Assembly: GCA_964580995.1 (NCBI GenBank)
Contig: CAZOMV010000023.1
Location: 1 to 59,246 of the forward strand
DNA: 59,246 nt
Direction of reading: 5' to 3'
Origin: JAKJEP01 sp964580995
GTDB lineage: Bacteria > Planctomycetota > Phycisphaerae > Sedimentisphaerales > SM23-30
The position numbers and the translations under genes are program-made. The notes under the pieces were generated by a model. It was not told the DNA's origin, made no database searches, and worked only from the letters and a program-made list of their open reading frames with translations. Below are positions 25,858 through 34,055 of this stretch, in pieces (position 1 is the first letter of the stretch; the number at the start of each line of letters is the position of its first letter).

Positions 25858-26792
25858 AATTTTTCACCTCGCCGTAAAAAAACTTCCGCCTTAACCGGTT
25901 TGCCCAGATCCCGCAACTCCGCTAAAAGACATTCGGGTAAAACGCGATTTACTTCCGGATCAAACCTCTTCCCGGCATTGCAATAATATTGGTCACACAC
26001 TTCCATGGTATTGCCTAACCAGATACTTACCTTATAAATTGAAACTCCCCGCTGTACCAGGATACTGGCGAAGGTATGCCGCAGAATTCTCCAGGTGACG
26101 ATCCGGCCCGGAAAAAGGTTTTTGATTGGTTTCAGGATACGATCCCAGCTTCCGCTCCGAAAACAGCGGGAAGGGTCATTGCGGAAAAATATATAATGTT
26201 CCGGATGGGGACGGGGGAAAACTGTTTCCATCTGTTTTTTTAGTTCCCGATGCAGGCGGTCCATAATGGGTACCAATCGATTTTTCCCGGTTTTCACGGT
26301 AAATGAATCTTTGTTGCAAACCTGGATCAACTTCCGGTCCATATCGATTTGTTGCCATTGCAGGCAACGGAGTTCATCACGTCGCATACCGCTAAAAATC
26401 GCCGCCTGGATCGGCAGGCCGGTTCCCGATTCTTCGGCGGCCTCAATAACAATTTCGATTTCCTCCTCATTCAAAAAATCAGGGGGACCCATTGCCAAGG
26501 GCGGCAGCTTCAACAACTTACAGGGATTGCTGGTCAAAGCCCCGATCTTAATTAAGTAGAAGCAAAAACAGGAAATAGCGGATTTATGATTCAAAACAGA
26601 CCTTACTGCATAACGGGCGGCCAAATCGTTAAAATATTCCTGTAACCGTTCATAAGTGATCTGGTGGGGATCGTGTATGCTCCCCCGCCAAAGAAACCGC
26701 TGTATCAAATTTTTGTTGGTCTGACAGGTGTTTTTGTCTCCGACACTTTCGCTGAATTGTCGCCACTGTTCTAAATAAGCAAAAATATCCAT
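25854..26792 (-). CDS. Tyrosine recombinase TR-B (second of trio)
   Basis: A 312-residue recombinase, similar in length and order to its neighbours. Catalytic residues: Arg in 'FSGMRRDELRCLQW', 'VTWRILRHTFAS', 'WLGNTMEVCDQYYCNAG'. It has the same changes as the others (HxxR to RILR; LGH to LGN). It lies 6 bp after TR-A and overlaps TR-C, so the three are one transcription and translation unit. They are true paralogues, and probably act together as heteromers or on different sites. Confidence 0.88.
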   Translation of the reverse strand: MDIFAYLEQWRQFSESVGDKNTCQTNKNLIQRFLWRGSIHDPHQITYERLQEYFNDLAARYAVRSVLNHKSAISCFCFYLIKIGALTSNPCKLLKLPPLAMGPPDFLNEEEIEIVIEAAEESGTGLPIQAAIFSGMRRDELRCLQWQQIDMDRKLIQVCNKDSFTVKTGKNRLVPIMDRLHRELKKQMETVFPRPHPEHYIFFRNDPSRCFRSGSWDRILKPIKNLFPGRIVTWRILRHTFASILVQRGVSIYKVSIWLGNTMEVCDQYYCNAGKRFDPEVNRVLPECLLAELRDLGKPVKAEVFLRRGEKL

Positions 26793-26798
26793 ATTGCT

Positions 26799-27704
26799 TT
26801 ACTCCCTGGTGTTTTGACGGGGAAAAAGATTGATTGTGGGATCAAAGATTTGACCGGGATTCACATAATATTTGCAACAAACGGCGGTGCTGTTTCCTAG
26901 CCAATGAGCAACCTTGGTCACGCTTATCCCATTTTGTACCAGGACCGAGGCGAAGGTATGCCGCAGAATTCGCCAGGTGATAACCCGGCCCGGGAATATC
27001 GCCTTAATGGGATCCAGCAAATGAGTCCAATAGCACCGGCTTAACCGCCGGGCAGGACCCCGGGGGCTGGGGAAAAGATAATGATTCGGAAGCGGTTTCT
27101 TGGCAGCCATCTCCCTTTTAAATTCTTCCAAAAGTTTGTCCATGATAGGCACAACATGATTCTTCCCGTTTTTTACCTGGAAGCCCTTCCGGTTAAAAAC
27201 CTTGATAATTCTTTGATTTATATCAATATCCGCCCACTGTAAATTATTCATTTCCGCGGATCGCAGTCCGGTGAATGCCGCGGTTTTGACCGGAAAACCA
27301 ATACCCCGCTTTTCCGCCGCCCGGATAAAAAACTGGAGGTCCTCTTTGTTCAAATAGGCCGGCGGTGGAATAATTACCCGGGGTAACTTCACGAACCGGC
27401 AGGGATTTTCTGTTAAAACTCCAACATTCAATAAATAACTGCAAAATGAGCTAACTGCATTCTTACAGTTAACAATAACCCGGGCCGTATATCGCGGTTT
27501 CAACGTACCCAAAAACCGTTGGACCTGATCAAAGGAAATCTGACCGGGCTGTTGAATCCCGCCCCATTCCAGAAAGTGCATCACATAGATCCGTTTGGTG
27601 CCGCAGGTTTGCGGCTTCAAGGTCAGTCGGTCCATATCGCACCACCGGTCAAAATAACCCAATAGATCTAATTCTTTGGGATTTCCGCAAAGATGACTCG
27701 CCAT
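26799..27704 (-). CDS. Tyrosine recombinase TR-A (first of trio)
   Basis: A 301-residue recombinase beginning 'MASHLCGNPKELDLLGYFDRW'. Catalytic residues: Arg in 'FTGLRSAEMNNLQW', 'ITWRILRHTFAS', 'WLGNSTAVCCKYYVNPG'. The same non-canonical residues (RILR; LGN) occur as in TR-B and TR-C. GGAGG lies upstream, right after the interleaved-stem leader. Groups of three tandem recombinases are known as RIT (recombinase in trio) elements; whether this is a RIT member needs a profile comparison. Confidence 0.88.
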   Translation of the reverse strand: MASHLCGNPKELDLLGYFDRWCDMDRLTLKPQTCGTKRIYVMHFLEWGGIQQPGQISFDQVQRFLGTLKPRYTARVIVNCKNAVSSFCSYLLNVGVLTENPCRFVKLPRVIIPPPAYLNKEDLQFFIRAAEKRGIGFPVKTAAFTGLRSAEMNNLQWADIDINQRIIKVFNRKGFQVKNGKNHVVPIMDKLLEEFKREMAAKKPLPNHYLFPSPRGPARRLSRCYWTHLLDPIKAIFPGRVITWRILRHTFASVLVQNGISVTKVAHWLGNSTAVCCKYYVNPGQIFDPTINLFPRQNTRE

Positions 27705-27727
27705 AGTCCTTTACCTCCAATAAAAAG

Positions 27728-27834
27728 GGCCGCTCGCAACCTGGTCCGAAAGACAATCCGAAGATTGGCATCCAAGCGCAAAGCGGCCTTTTTTGCTTAC
27801 TGATTATTTTCGGACTGTCTTTCGTGCTTATATT
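27728..27834 (-). promoter_or_regulatory. Interleaved-stem leader of the recombinase trio
   Basis: On the minus strand four pairing segments occur in order A (CGAAAGACAGTCCGAAAAT, 27824-27806), B (GGCCGCTTTGCGC, 27788-27776), A' (ATCTTCGGATTGTCTTTCG, 27765-27747), B' (GCGAGCGGCC, 27737-27728). A:A' pairs at 18 of 19 positions (one G-U, one mismatch); B:B' pairs 7 bp plus 3, flanked by A6 and U5. B' is followed by CTTTTTATTGGAGG and the TR-A start. The A-B-A'-B' order matches the integrase leader, although sequences are unrelated. A possible -10 (TATAAG, 27834-27829) lies just upstream. Confidence 0.6.
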
Positions 27835-28479
27835 TTCGGCATATCTCATACGTTTGCAAGAAAATTTTTTAAAAATATTTTATGGCCGGTTCCAGCTCCG
27901 CCCCGCCCCCGGCTCAGATCATCCATCGCTGCTCGCCGTCGCCAATCCTCCAGGGCCACACGCCCGCCAGGCCAGGCGGAAAGCAGATCGCCGGGGCCAA
28001 ACCACCCCCGCCGCTCCTCTGCCGCCCCACCGCCTCTCAGACCGCTTCCACACACTACCCAGACCGCCCGCCAGCAGCTTTTCCCCCCGTGGGAAGGGTC
28101 ATTCAACCTTAAACCGGATCCGCCGCCTCCCAGACCGATTTCTAAAAGCTCCCCCCCATTTCTATCCTCTGACCCTTTTAAAAATAAATCTGAACATTTC
28201 CTGTCGTTTTTGTCGCTACCAAACAAACCTTGCCGACAATTTCAATAATCACCGAAAACCGGGTTTCTTTTCCCCAGATCCCCACCAGCTATGAAAAATT
28301 TTTTTCCCAGATCCGCCTTTCCCCTTATAAAAACGACGACACCCCGAATTTTTTCCCAAAATTCGGTGGCTGCGCGGGGTCCGTCTTTAACCCGCTTGCC
28401 AGGGGTCCAGGAAGGACCCGCTGCCATCCCCACCATAAGCACCGTTACTTTCAACGACAATACCTTTAGGGGCAGTATT
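27835..28479. other. Non-coding CT-rich region
   Basis: This 645-bp stretch has no convincing gene. Open frames on the plus strand encode only Pro/Arg/Ser-rich low-complexity sequence (an effect of CT-rich DNA). It holds a hairpin CCGAATTTT/AAAATTCGG near 28352 and repeated CCAGATCC-like words. A structured RNA is possible but not shown. Confidence 0.5.
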
Positions 28480-28503
28480 TTTTTGGGTCCATTTTTTGGT
28501 CTG
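28480..28503 (+). repeat. Tandem 12-bp repeat, putative arm-type site (right)
   Basis: TTTTTGGGTCCA (28480-28491) followed by TTTTTTGGTCTG, matching the left tandem at 13622-13645 in sequence and orientation. Confidence 0.6.
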
Positions 28504-28517
28504 AATTACCCGGAAAA

Positions 28518-28548
28518 CAGTCCGAAACCAGTCCGAAGTCAGTCCAGA
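28518..28548 (+). repeat. Three CAGTCCGAA repeats, 11-bp period
   Basis: CAGTCCGAA starts at 28518 and 28529, and a decayed copy (CAGTCCAGA) at 28540, exactly 11 bp apart, hence on one DNA face. The same word is inside both A and A' of the trio leader, and GACAGTCCG occurs inside the integrase promoter. It may be a recombinase or repressor binding site. Confidence 0.6.
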
Positions 28549-28623
28549 AAACAGAATGTATGTTGTTTAATATCAATCACTTACTCGTTTATTATCAAGA
28601 GGTTAAAAAAGCCGTCTAGTTAG

Positions 28624-28667
28624 TTCCCAAGCTGGACGTCGGCGGTTCGAATCCGCTCGCCCGCTTT
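28624..28667 (+). repeat. Attachment site, distal copy (tRNA-Gly 3' fragment)
   Basis: A 44-bp copy of the tRNA-Gly 3' half with one difference from 13513-13556. There is no acceptor 5' half or D arm, so this is not a tRNA gene. Confidence 0.93.
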
Positions 28668-28685
28668 TTTGAGTTTTTACCCCCC

Positions 28686-31100
28686 CTACTTTTTTTCCGA
28701 AGCCGGATGGACGATCCATTCCAGGATGCCGCCGGAAAATCCTTCTTGAAGCTGAGCCTCGATTCGTAAACCGCCGGTAAGCACGGGGGTAAAGCGAGTT
28801 TTATTGAACTGGTCTTTTGCGGTGGCGTAGGAATCCGGTTGGGCAACTTCCTGCCACTGGGAACCATCGTTGTACAGCAGCCGCCAGGAGGCTGGGATCC
28901 GGCAGGCACCGCTGCCCGAATCGTCAAACCAGTACACCTCTACCGAATCGACCGGGACGGGCTGGGGAAAATCGTACTGAACCCATTCCCGGGTACCCTT
29001 GTGATCCCACCAGGTATGACGCGGCTGCGTAGTATCATGGGAATTCGCCGGTTCCAACTGGTCATATAACGCCTCCACAGTATCCTTGCTCCACACATGG
29101 GAAGCGGAAGCCCGGCTGGCGGAGGCGAGGGTTGGGGCCGGGCTTGGAACGGCGGCCGATGCCTGGCTGGCCAGCCAAACCGCCATCTGGCCTGCCCCGC
29201 GGTGAGCCCAGGCATAATACGGGATGGCCTGGAACGGACATTCCGATTCCAGCAGTTGATCCCCCTTCTCATCGCGGCGAATCTCCCGGGCGGTGCCGGT
29301 CAAAACCATTACACCGCCCAGCAAACCGGCCTGCCAGCGGGACTCGATATCCACCTCGTCCGGCAGGACCAGGGCACGAATATTTTCGATGGTATCAATC
29401 GATTCGGCACAATACACCAGCGGACCTCGTTCCAGGGCGACCCGGCCCTGGTTGTTTTCCAGTTTTTCGCCGGCGAGCACCCGGCGGATCTTCATCGGCA
29501 GGTCAAGCAAAATGGTGTCACCCTTTTGCCAGGTGCGGCGGATGACGGCATAGCCCTGCTGCGGAGAAGAATCTACTACCTTGCCGTTTACCGTTAAGGT
29601 GAATGGTTCCGAAGGCTGGTTTACATAGCTGTATAAGCCGCCCGGCATTACTTCGCCACGCGCCCAGCCGGGGATACGAATCCGAATATCGAATTCAGCG
29701 GATTGTTCCGGTTCCACCATAATTTTGACCAGCCCATCCCAGGGATAGGTGGTCTCCTGGGTTATTTTTATCGGATGACCGTTCCAGTCGATATCAGCCG
29801 TGCCCTGGGCAAAGAGGTTGACATAGATCCCCTGTTTACTTTGGGCGTACAGGTAATTGGGGATCGACGGGATAAAACGCGCCACATTCACGGGGCAGCA
29901 GGAACAGGCAAACCATTCGCTACGCTGATAGCCGCCCCAGCAAGCCAGGGGGTTGGGATAGAAGAACCGGTTGCCCTCCAGCGAAACCCCGGCCAGAAAA
30001 CCGTTGTAGAGGACCCGCTCCAGGACGTCGATATATTTCGCGTCGCCATGCAGAAGAAACAGGCGATGATTCCACATGGCATCGGCGATGGCGGCACAGG
30101 TCTCATTATAGGCGGTGTCATTGGGCAGTTCGTAATTCTCACCAAATGCCTCTCCTTCATGGCGGGCGCCAATTCCGCCGGTCAGATACTGTTTTTTCGA
30201 GACCACATTGTCCCAGATGGTATCGATGGCATGGATATAAGCCTGATCGCCGGTGAGGGCGGCCACATCGGCCATTCCGCAATACATATACACCGCCCGG
30301 ACGGCATGGCCCACCGCCTCGGTCTGCTGGATGACCGGCAGATGATCCTGAAAATAGGTACCATACAGCTTACGCTGCTCGCTGCGGCCACGCATATCGA
30401 GGAAAAATTTGGCCAGATCCAGATATTTCTTCTCGTTCGTGATTCGGTACAATCGTACCAGTCCGATTTCGATCTCCTGATGGCCGGGCACATCGTTTTT
30501 TTTGCCGGGACCGAAGACCGAATCAATATGGTCCGCCAGCCGGATTGCCACGTCCAGAATCTTGCGTTTGCCGGTGGCCTGATAATAGGCAATGGCCGCC
30601 TCCAAAAAGTGACCGGCACAATAGGTTTCATGCATTTGCCGTTCATCGGTCCAGCGTTTTTCCGGCTGGCGCTGGGGGAGGGAATAAAAGGTATAAAGGT
30701 AGCCATCCTCCCACTGGGCGGCGGCAATCTGGTCAATCACGTCATCGACATATGTTTCCAACTCCACGTCCGGATGGGTTTTGAGGGAGTAGGCAGCCCC
30801 TTCGATCACTTTGTACACATCGGAATCATTGAAGTAGATTCCCTCAAAATCACCCGGCATCAGCCCGCCGGCTTTGGCGAAATTACTAATCCGCCCGGTC
30901 TGCTCACACTTTTCAAAACAGTAGGGAATGGTTACTTTGCGGTTGGTTTCCAGCCGGGATTGCCAGAATCCCTGGCCGATATGCACCTGCGTAAAAGGCA
31001 CGGATTCAATCGTTTCAGAATGAAGTAGCGATGAATCAGCAATAATTCCCGTAACTATACCCAGCATAAACACCCATTTCTGAAAAACTAATTTTTCCAT
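28686..31100 (-). CDS. GH127-type beta-L-arabinofuranosidase, secreted
   Basis: An 804-residue protein. An N-terminal hydrophobic segment (to about 30) is a signal peptide. Residues 40-620 are the GH127 (DUF1680) fold with the Zn-binding Cys cluster 'FACSCCPVN' near 416 and family motifs 'HETYCAGHFLEAAIAYYQATG' and 'LTGGIGARHEGEAFGENYELPND'. The last ~150 residues form a discoidin-like domain ('WVQYDFPQPVPVDSVEVYWFDD') likely to bind glycan. It cleaves beta-L-arabinofuranosyl links as in hydroxyproline-rich glycoproteins or arabinans. It ends only 19 bp from the element's distal att site. It diverges from the GH36 gene, with which it shares a promoter region. Confidence 0.88.
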   Translation of the reverse strand: MEKLVFQKWVFMLGIVTGIIADSSLLHSETIESVPFTQVHIGQGFWQSRLETNRKVTIPYCFEKCEQTGRISNFAKAGGLMPGDFEGIYFNDSDVYKVIEGAAYSLKTHPDVELETYVDDVIDQIAAAQWEDGYLYTFYSLPQRQPEKRWTDERQMHETYCAGHFLEAAIAYYQATGKRKILDVAIRLADHIDSVFGPGKKNDVPGHQEIEIGLVRLYRITNEKKYLDLAKFFLDMRGRSEQRKLYGTYFQDHLPVIQQTEAVGHAVRAVYMYCGMADVAALTGDQAYIHAIDTIWDNVVSKKQYLTGGIGARHEGEAFGENYELPNDTAYNETCAAIADAMWNHRLFLLHGDAKYIDVLERVLYNGFLAGVSLEGNRFFYPNPLACWGGYQRSEWFACSCCPVNVARFIPSIPNYLYAQSKQGIYVNLFAQGTADIDWNGHPIKITQETTYPWDGLVKIMVEPEQSAEFDIRIRIPGWARGEVMPGGLYSYVNQPSEPFTLTVNGKVVDSSPQQGYAVIRRTWQKGDTILLDLPMKIRRVLAGEKLENNQGRVALERGPLVYCAESIDTIENIRALVLPDEVDIESRWQAGLLGGVMVLTGTAREIRRDEKGDQLLESECPFQAIPYYAWAHRGAGQMAVWLASQASAAVPSPAPTLASASRASASHVWSKDTVEALYDQLEPANSHDTTQPRHTWWDHKGTREWVQYDFPQPVPVDSVEVYWFDDSGSGACRIPASWRLLYNDGSQWQEVAQPDSYATAKDQFNKTRFTPVLTGGLRIEAQLQEGFSGGILEWIVHPASEKK

Positions 31101-31116
31101 CTGTTCTTCCTTTCAC

Positions 31117-31145
31117 TTGATTTATTTTCATATTATCATTATACA
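31117..31145 (+). promoter_or_regulatory. Promoter of the GH36 gene
   Basis: TTGATT (31117-31122), 17 bp, TATACA (31140-31145). It predicts transcription from about 31152, which makes the ATG at 31152 leaderless and favours the ATG at 31194. A TATAAT for the divergent GH127 gene overlaps this region. Confidence 0.6.
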
Positions 31146-31193
31146 AGAGTAATGAACACCTTTTTTTACCAGTTACAATTTACAGGAGCGGCC

Positions 31194-34025
31194 ATGCGAA
31201 AGAAAATGTTTAGTTTTGCAGTCATGTGTTTTGTAATTTTATTTTGCACTTTTTCCGGTTTTGCGGCAGTGGGCGACCATTGGCAAAGCGGGCCGCAGTT
31301 TCACTCACCTGCGGCCGGTTCGCCGGTCATCGATTCATCCAATCCTCTGCCGGGCAACACGTGGCAATACGGTTATCGTATGGCCCAGGGACATAACGAC
31401 GGGAAATGGAAGCATATCAACGCCGGGCCGTTCACGCTCTTTGCCGGCAAGGAAGCCGATGAGCTGGGGCCTGCCGTTGCGGGTGCTGCCGACAGTGGGC
31501 CGGATCTGAACCGCTGGTGGGTTCCCTTTCCGCCGCCTGAGGGCCGGCAACATGTGGGATCGATGGTATATGCAGAGGGGGCGGTGCAGTCCGGTCCGGA
31601 GAATTATCTGGCTGGGCAGGTGCATTTACTTACGGACGACTCTGCCCCAATCAATGGGATCCCCTCGCTGCTCTGGGCTGCCCCGCAGAACGGAGCTTAT
31701 ACCTTTACGGTAAAATTGACCCATTGCCTGAACGATAGTGCCGAGTCAACCCGCGATCCCTTTTATCATATGCTAGTCAATGGTATTTGCCTGGAAGAAG
31801 GCCAGCTTAAAAATTATGGGGAATATGCGGAACAACGTTATGAGAATTTGACGCTCAAGGAAAAAGATACCTTTGAAGTCTGCGCCTCCACGGGGGGCGT
31901 TGTCTTCCCGCTTACGATTCTGGCGGTGGAAGTGACAGTGGAGCAGGTACCGGCGGAGCAGGCCGGGCCGCCGGAGGAGAGGATCGCGGAGATTCGGGCG
32001 CTGAATTCCAGGGGACAGGAAACATTTCCCACGGAATTTGCGGGGCATCCTTATGCCACCGCGATGAAAAAGATGATGGCCTGGAATGAGGCGAATCTGG
32101 GACCGGATGCCCTGGCTTTGCCGATTTCGCTGTTTTGCGGCGGGAAGGAACTGTTTCGTTCGTCCTATCTCAGCTATGTGCTGCCGCCGGAACTGCTGAA
32201 GGACTGGAAGGCCGAGCGAATCTGGAAGGAGCTGGATAAAAACCGGATTCAGAAAACACTTACTTATACGAATAGTCAGAATAATCTGACGATTCGGCTG
32301 GAGATGATCGAATACCGGGATTTTCCGGTGCTGGAATGGACTGCCTATGTGAAGAACAACGGCCCGCAGGATTCGCCGATAATAGATAATTTGCTGGGCC
32401 TCAATGTCCGGGTGGATTGCGAGCCGGGGGGCGATTTTTTGCTGCATCATAATAGCGGTTCGTTCACCGGCATGTCGGCATATGCCCCGTTTACCACGAC
32501 CCTCGAAAAAGGGATGTATCAGACCTTTGGCGCCTACCACGGTCGGCCGAGCGATACGGATATGCCCTATTTCAACCTTGAGTTGGGGAATAATACCGGC
32601 TTTATTTTTGCCATCGGCTGGCCGGGTCAGTGGAAGACGGAACTGATGCGGGCCGGTGACAATACGCTGATGCTCCGCGCCGGTCAGCAGCTTACGCATT
32701 TTGCTCTTAAGCCCGGTGAAGAAGTCCGCACACCACTGACGGTGCTGCTGTTCTGGGACCAGATGGACTGGATCGATGCTCAGAATATCTGGCGGCGATG
32801 GATGTTCGCCCATAATTTTCCCCAGCCGGGCGGAGAGCCTCTCCAGCCGATGCTGACCGGCCAGATGGGTTTTTGTATGGATTGGATGTACCGGGCCAGC
32901 GAACAAAATCAGAAGGAGGGAATCGACCGCTATCAGCAGTTGGGAATCAAGCTGGACGGCTGGTGGATGGATACCGGCTGGTACACGGATAACTGGCTGC
33001 CGCATCCGGAGCGGTTTCCCAACGGGATCCGCCCGGTCAGCGACTACTGCCATGAGCGGGGGATTAAAACCATCCTCTGGTTCGAGGCAGAGCGGGTGAG
33101 CACGAAGGATAGTTGGATTTATAAAACCCATCCGGAATGGTGTCTTTCCGCCACGACTACAGACCAGATGCTTTATAATTTGGGTGATCCGGCAGCATGT
33201 GAATGGCTTACGGACCATATTGCGGCTATTCTGCAAAAAGAGGGAGTAGATATCTACCGTTCCGATTTCAACATGGACCCGCTGGATCACTGGCGGCAGA
33301 ATGAAGCGATGGACCGGCAGGGGATGATTGAAAATCATTGGGTGCAGGGGTATCTGGCCTTCTGGGATGGTTTGATCACGAAAGTTCCGGGATTGCTTAT
33401 CGATGCCTGTGCCTCCGGCGGGCGGCGGAACGATCTGGAGAGCATGCGGCGGGGTGTGCCGTTCTGGAAGTGCGACTATGCCATCGAGCCGGTCGGGATG
33501 CAGTGCCAGACATATGGCCTGGCGATGTGGATTCCGTATTACGGCAACAGCGGCGGGCAGATGGATCCGTATGTGTTCCGCAGCAACATGTTCCCGGCGG
33601 TGACCAAAGGGGCCTGGGAAGACCGTTCGCCCGGCCACGATATCCGCCAGGACCAGGACTACAGCCAATTACTCAAGATGTTCGACCAGTGGCGGCAGAT
33701 TGCCCCTGACTTCATGGGCGATTACTACCCGCTTACGGATTTCAGCCTGACTACGGAAAATGTCTGGATCGGCTGGCAGTTCCATACACCCCAGAGCGGC
33801 CAGGGTTTCGTGCAGGCCTTTCGCCGGCCCGGCGATCAATCGCCTGATACGATTACCGTTAAGCTGCGCGGACTGGATCCCCAGAAGAGTTACCAGGTAA
33901 CGGATATGGATAATCCCCAGGCTGCAGTTACGGTCAGCGGGGCGGAGTTGCTGCAAAAAGGTATAGCCGTCAAACAGGATAAAACTCCCGCGGCCGTCCT
34001 CATCCGGTATGAAGTTTTACGGTAA
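31194..34025 (+). CDS. GH36 alpha-galactosidase-like enzyme, secreted (first copy)
   Basis: A 943-residue enzyme from the ATG at 31194, with AGGAG upstream. Signal peptide about residues 1-25. An N-terminal beta domain (~30-260) is followed by the GH36 (COG3345) supersandwich and (beta/alpha)8 barrel. Nucleophile Asp lies in 'IYRSDFNMDP'; the acid/base Asp region is 'DACASGGRRNDLESMRR'. Typical 'GWWMDTGWY' and 'TILWFEAERV' motifs are present. It releases alpha-galactose from oligosaccharides or galactomannan; substrate is not fixed by sequence. It is followed by a second GH36 gene. Confidence 0.88.
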   Translation: MRKKMFSFAVMCFVILFCTFSGFAAVGDHWQSGPQFHSPAAGSPVIDSSNPLPGNTWQYGYRMAQGHNDGKWKHINAGPFTLFAGKEADELGPAVAGAADSGPDLNRWWVPFPPPEGRQHVGSMVYAEGAVQSGPENYLAGQVHLLTDDSAPINGIPSLLWAAPQNGAYTFTVKLTHCLNDSAESTRDPFYHMLVNGICLEEGQLKNYGEYAEQRYENLTLKEKDTFEVCASTGGVVFPLTILAVEVTVEQVPAEQAGPPEERIAEIRALNSRGQETFPTEFAGHPYATAMKKMMAWNEANLGPDALALPISLFCGGKELFRSSYLSYVLPPELLKDWKAERIWKELDKNRIQKTLTYTNSQNNLTIRLEMIEYRDFPVLEWTAYVKNNGPQDSPIIDNLLGLNVRVDCEPGGDFLLHHNSGSFTGMSAYAPFTTTLEKGMYQTFGAYHGRPSDTDMPYFNLELGNNTGFIFAIGWPGQWKTELMRAGDNTLMLRAGQQLTHFALKPGEEVRTPLTVLLFWDQMDWIDAQNIWRRWMFAHNFPQPGGEPLQPMLTGQMGFCMDWMYRASEQNQKEGIDRYQQLGIKLDGWWMDTGWYTDNWLPHPERFPNGIRPVSDYCHERGIKTILWFEAERVSTKDSWIYKTHPEWCLSATTTDQMLYNLGDPAACEWLTDHIAAILQKEGVDIYRSDFNMDPLDHWRQNEAMDRQGMIENHWVQGYLAFWDGLITKVPGLLIDACASGGRRNDLESMRRGVPFWKCDYAIEPVGMQCQTYGLAMWIPYYGNSGGQMDPYVFRSNMFPAVTKGAWEDRSPGHDIRQDQDYSQLLKMFDQWRQIAPDFMGDYYPLTDFSLTTENVWIGWQFHTPQSGQGFVQAFRRPGDQSPDTITVKLRGLDPQKSYQVTDMDNPQAAVTVSGAELLQKGIAVKQDKTPAAVLIRYEVLR

Positions 34026-34055
34026 GAGTAACAAAACCCAAATGAAACAAGTAAT

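Noticed and set aside
27793..28294. Plus-strand Pro/Arg/Ser-rich frames right of the trio
   Set aside because: Low-complexity CT-rich DNA gives long frames by chance; no ribosome-binding site or motif.
28624..28667. Second tRNA-Gly gene
   Set aside because: Only the 3' half is present, so it is the att copy and not a tRNA gene.
31773..33668. 631-codon frame antisense to the first GH36 gene
   Set aside because: Mirror of a strongly supported gene; composition rich in Arg, His and Pro.
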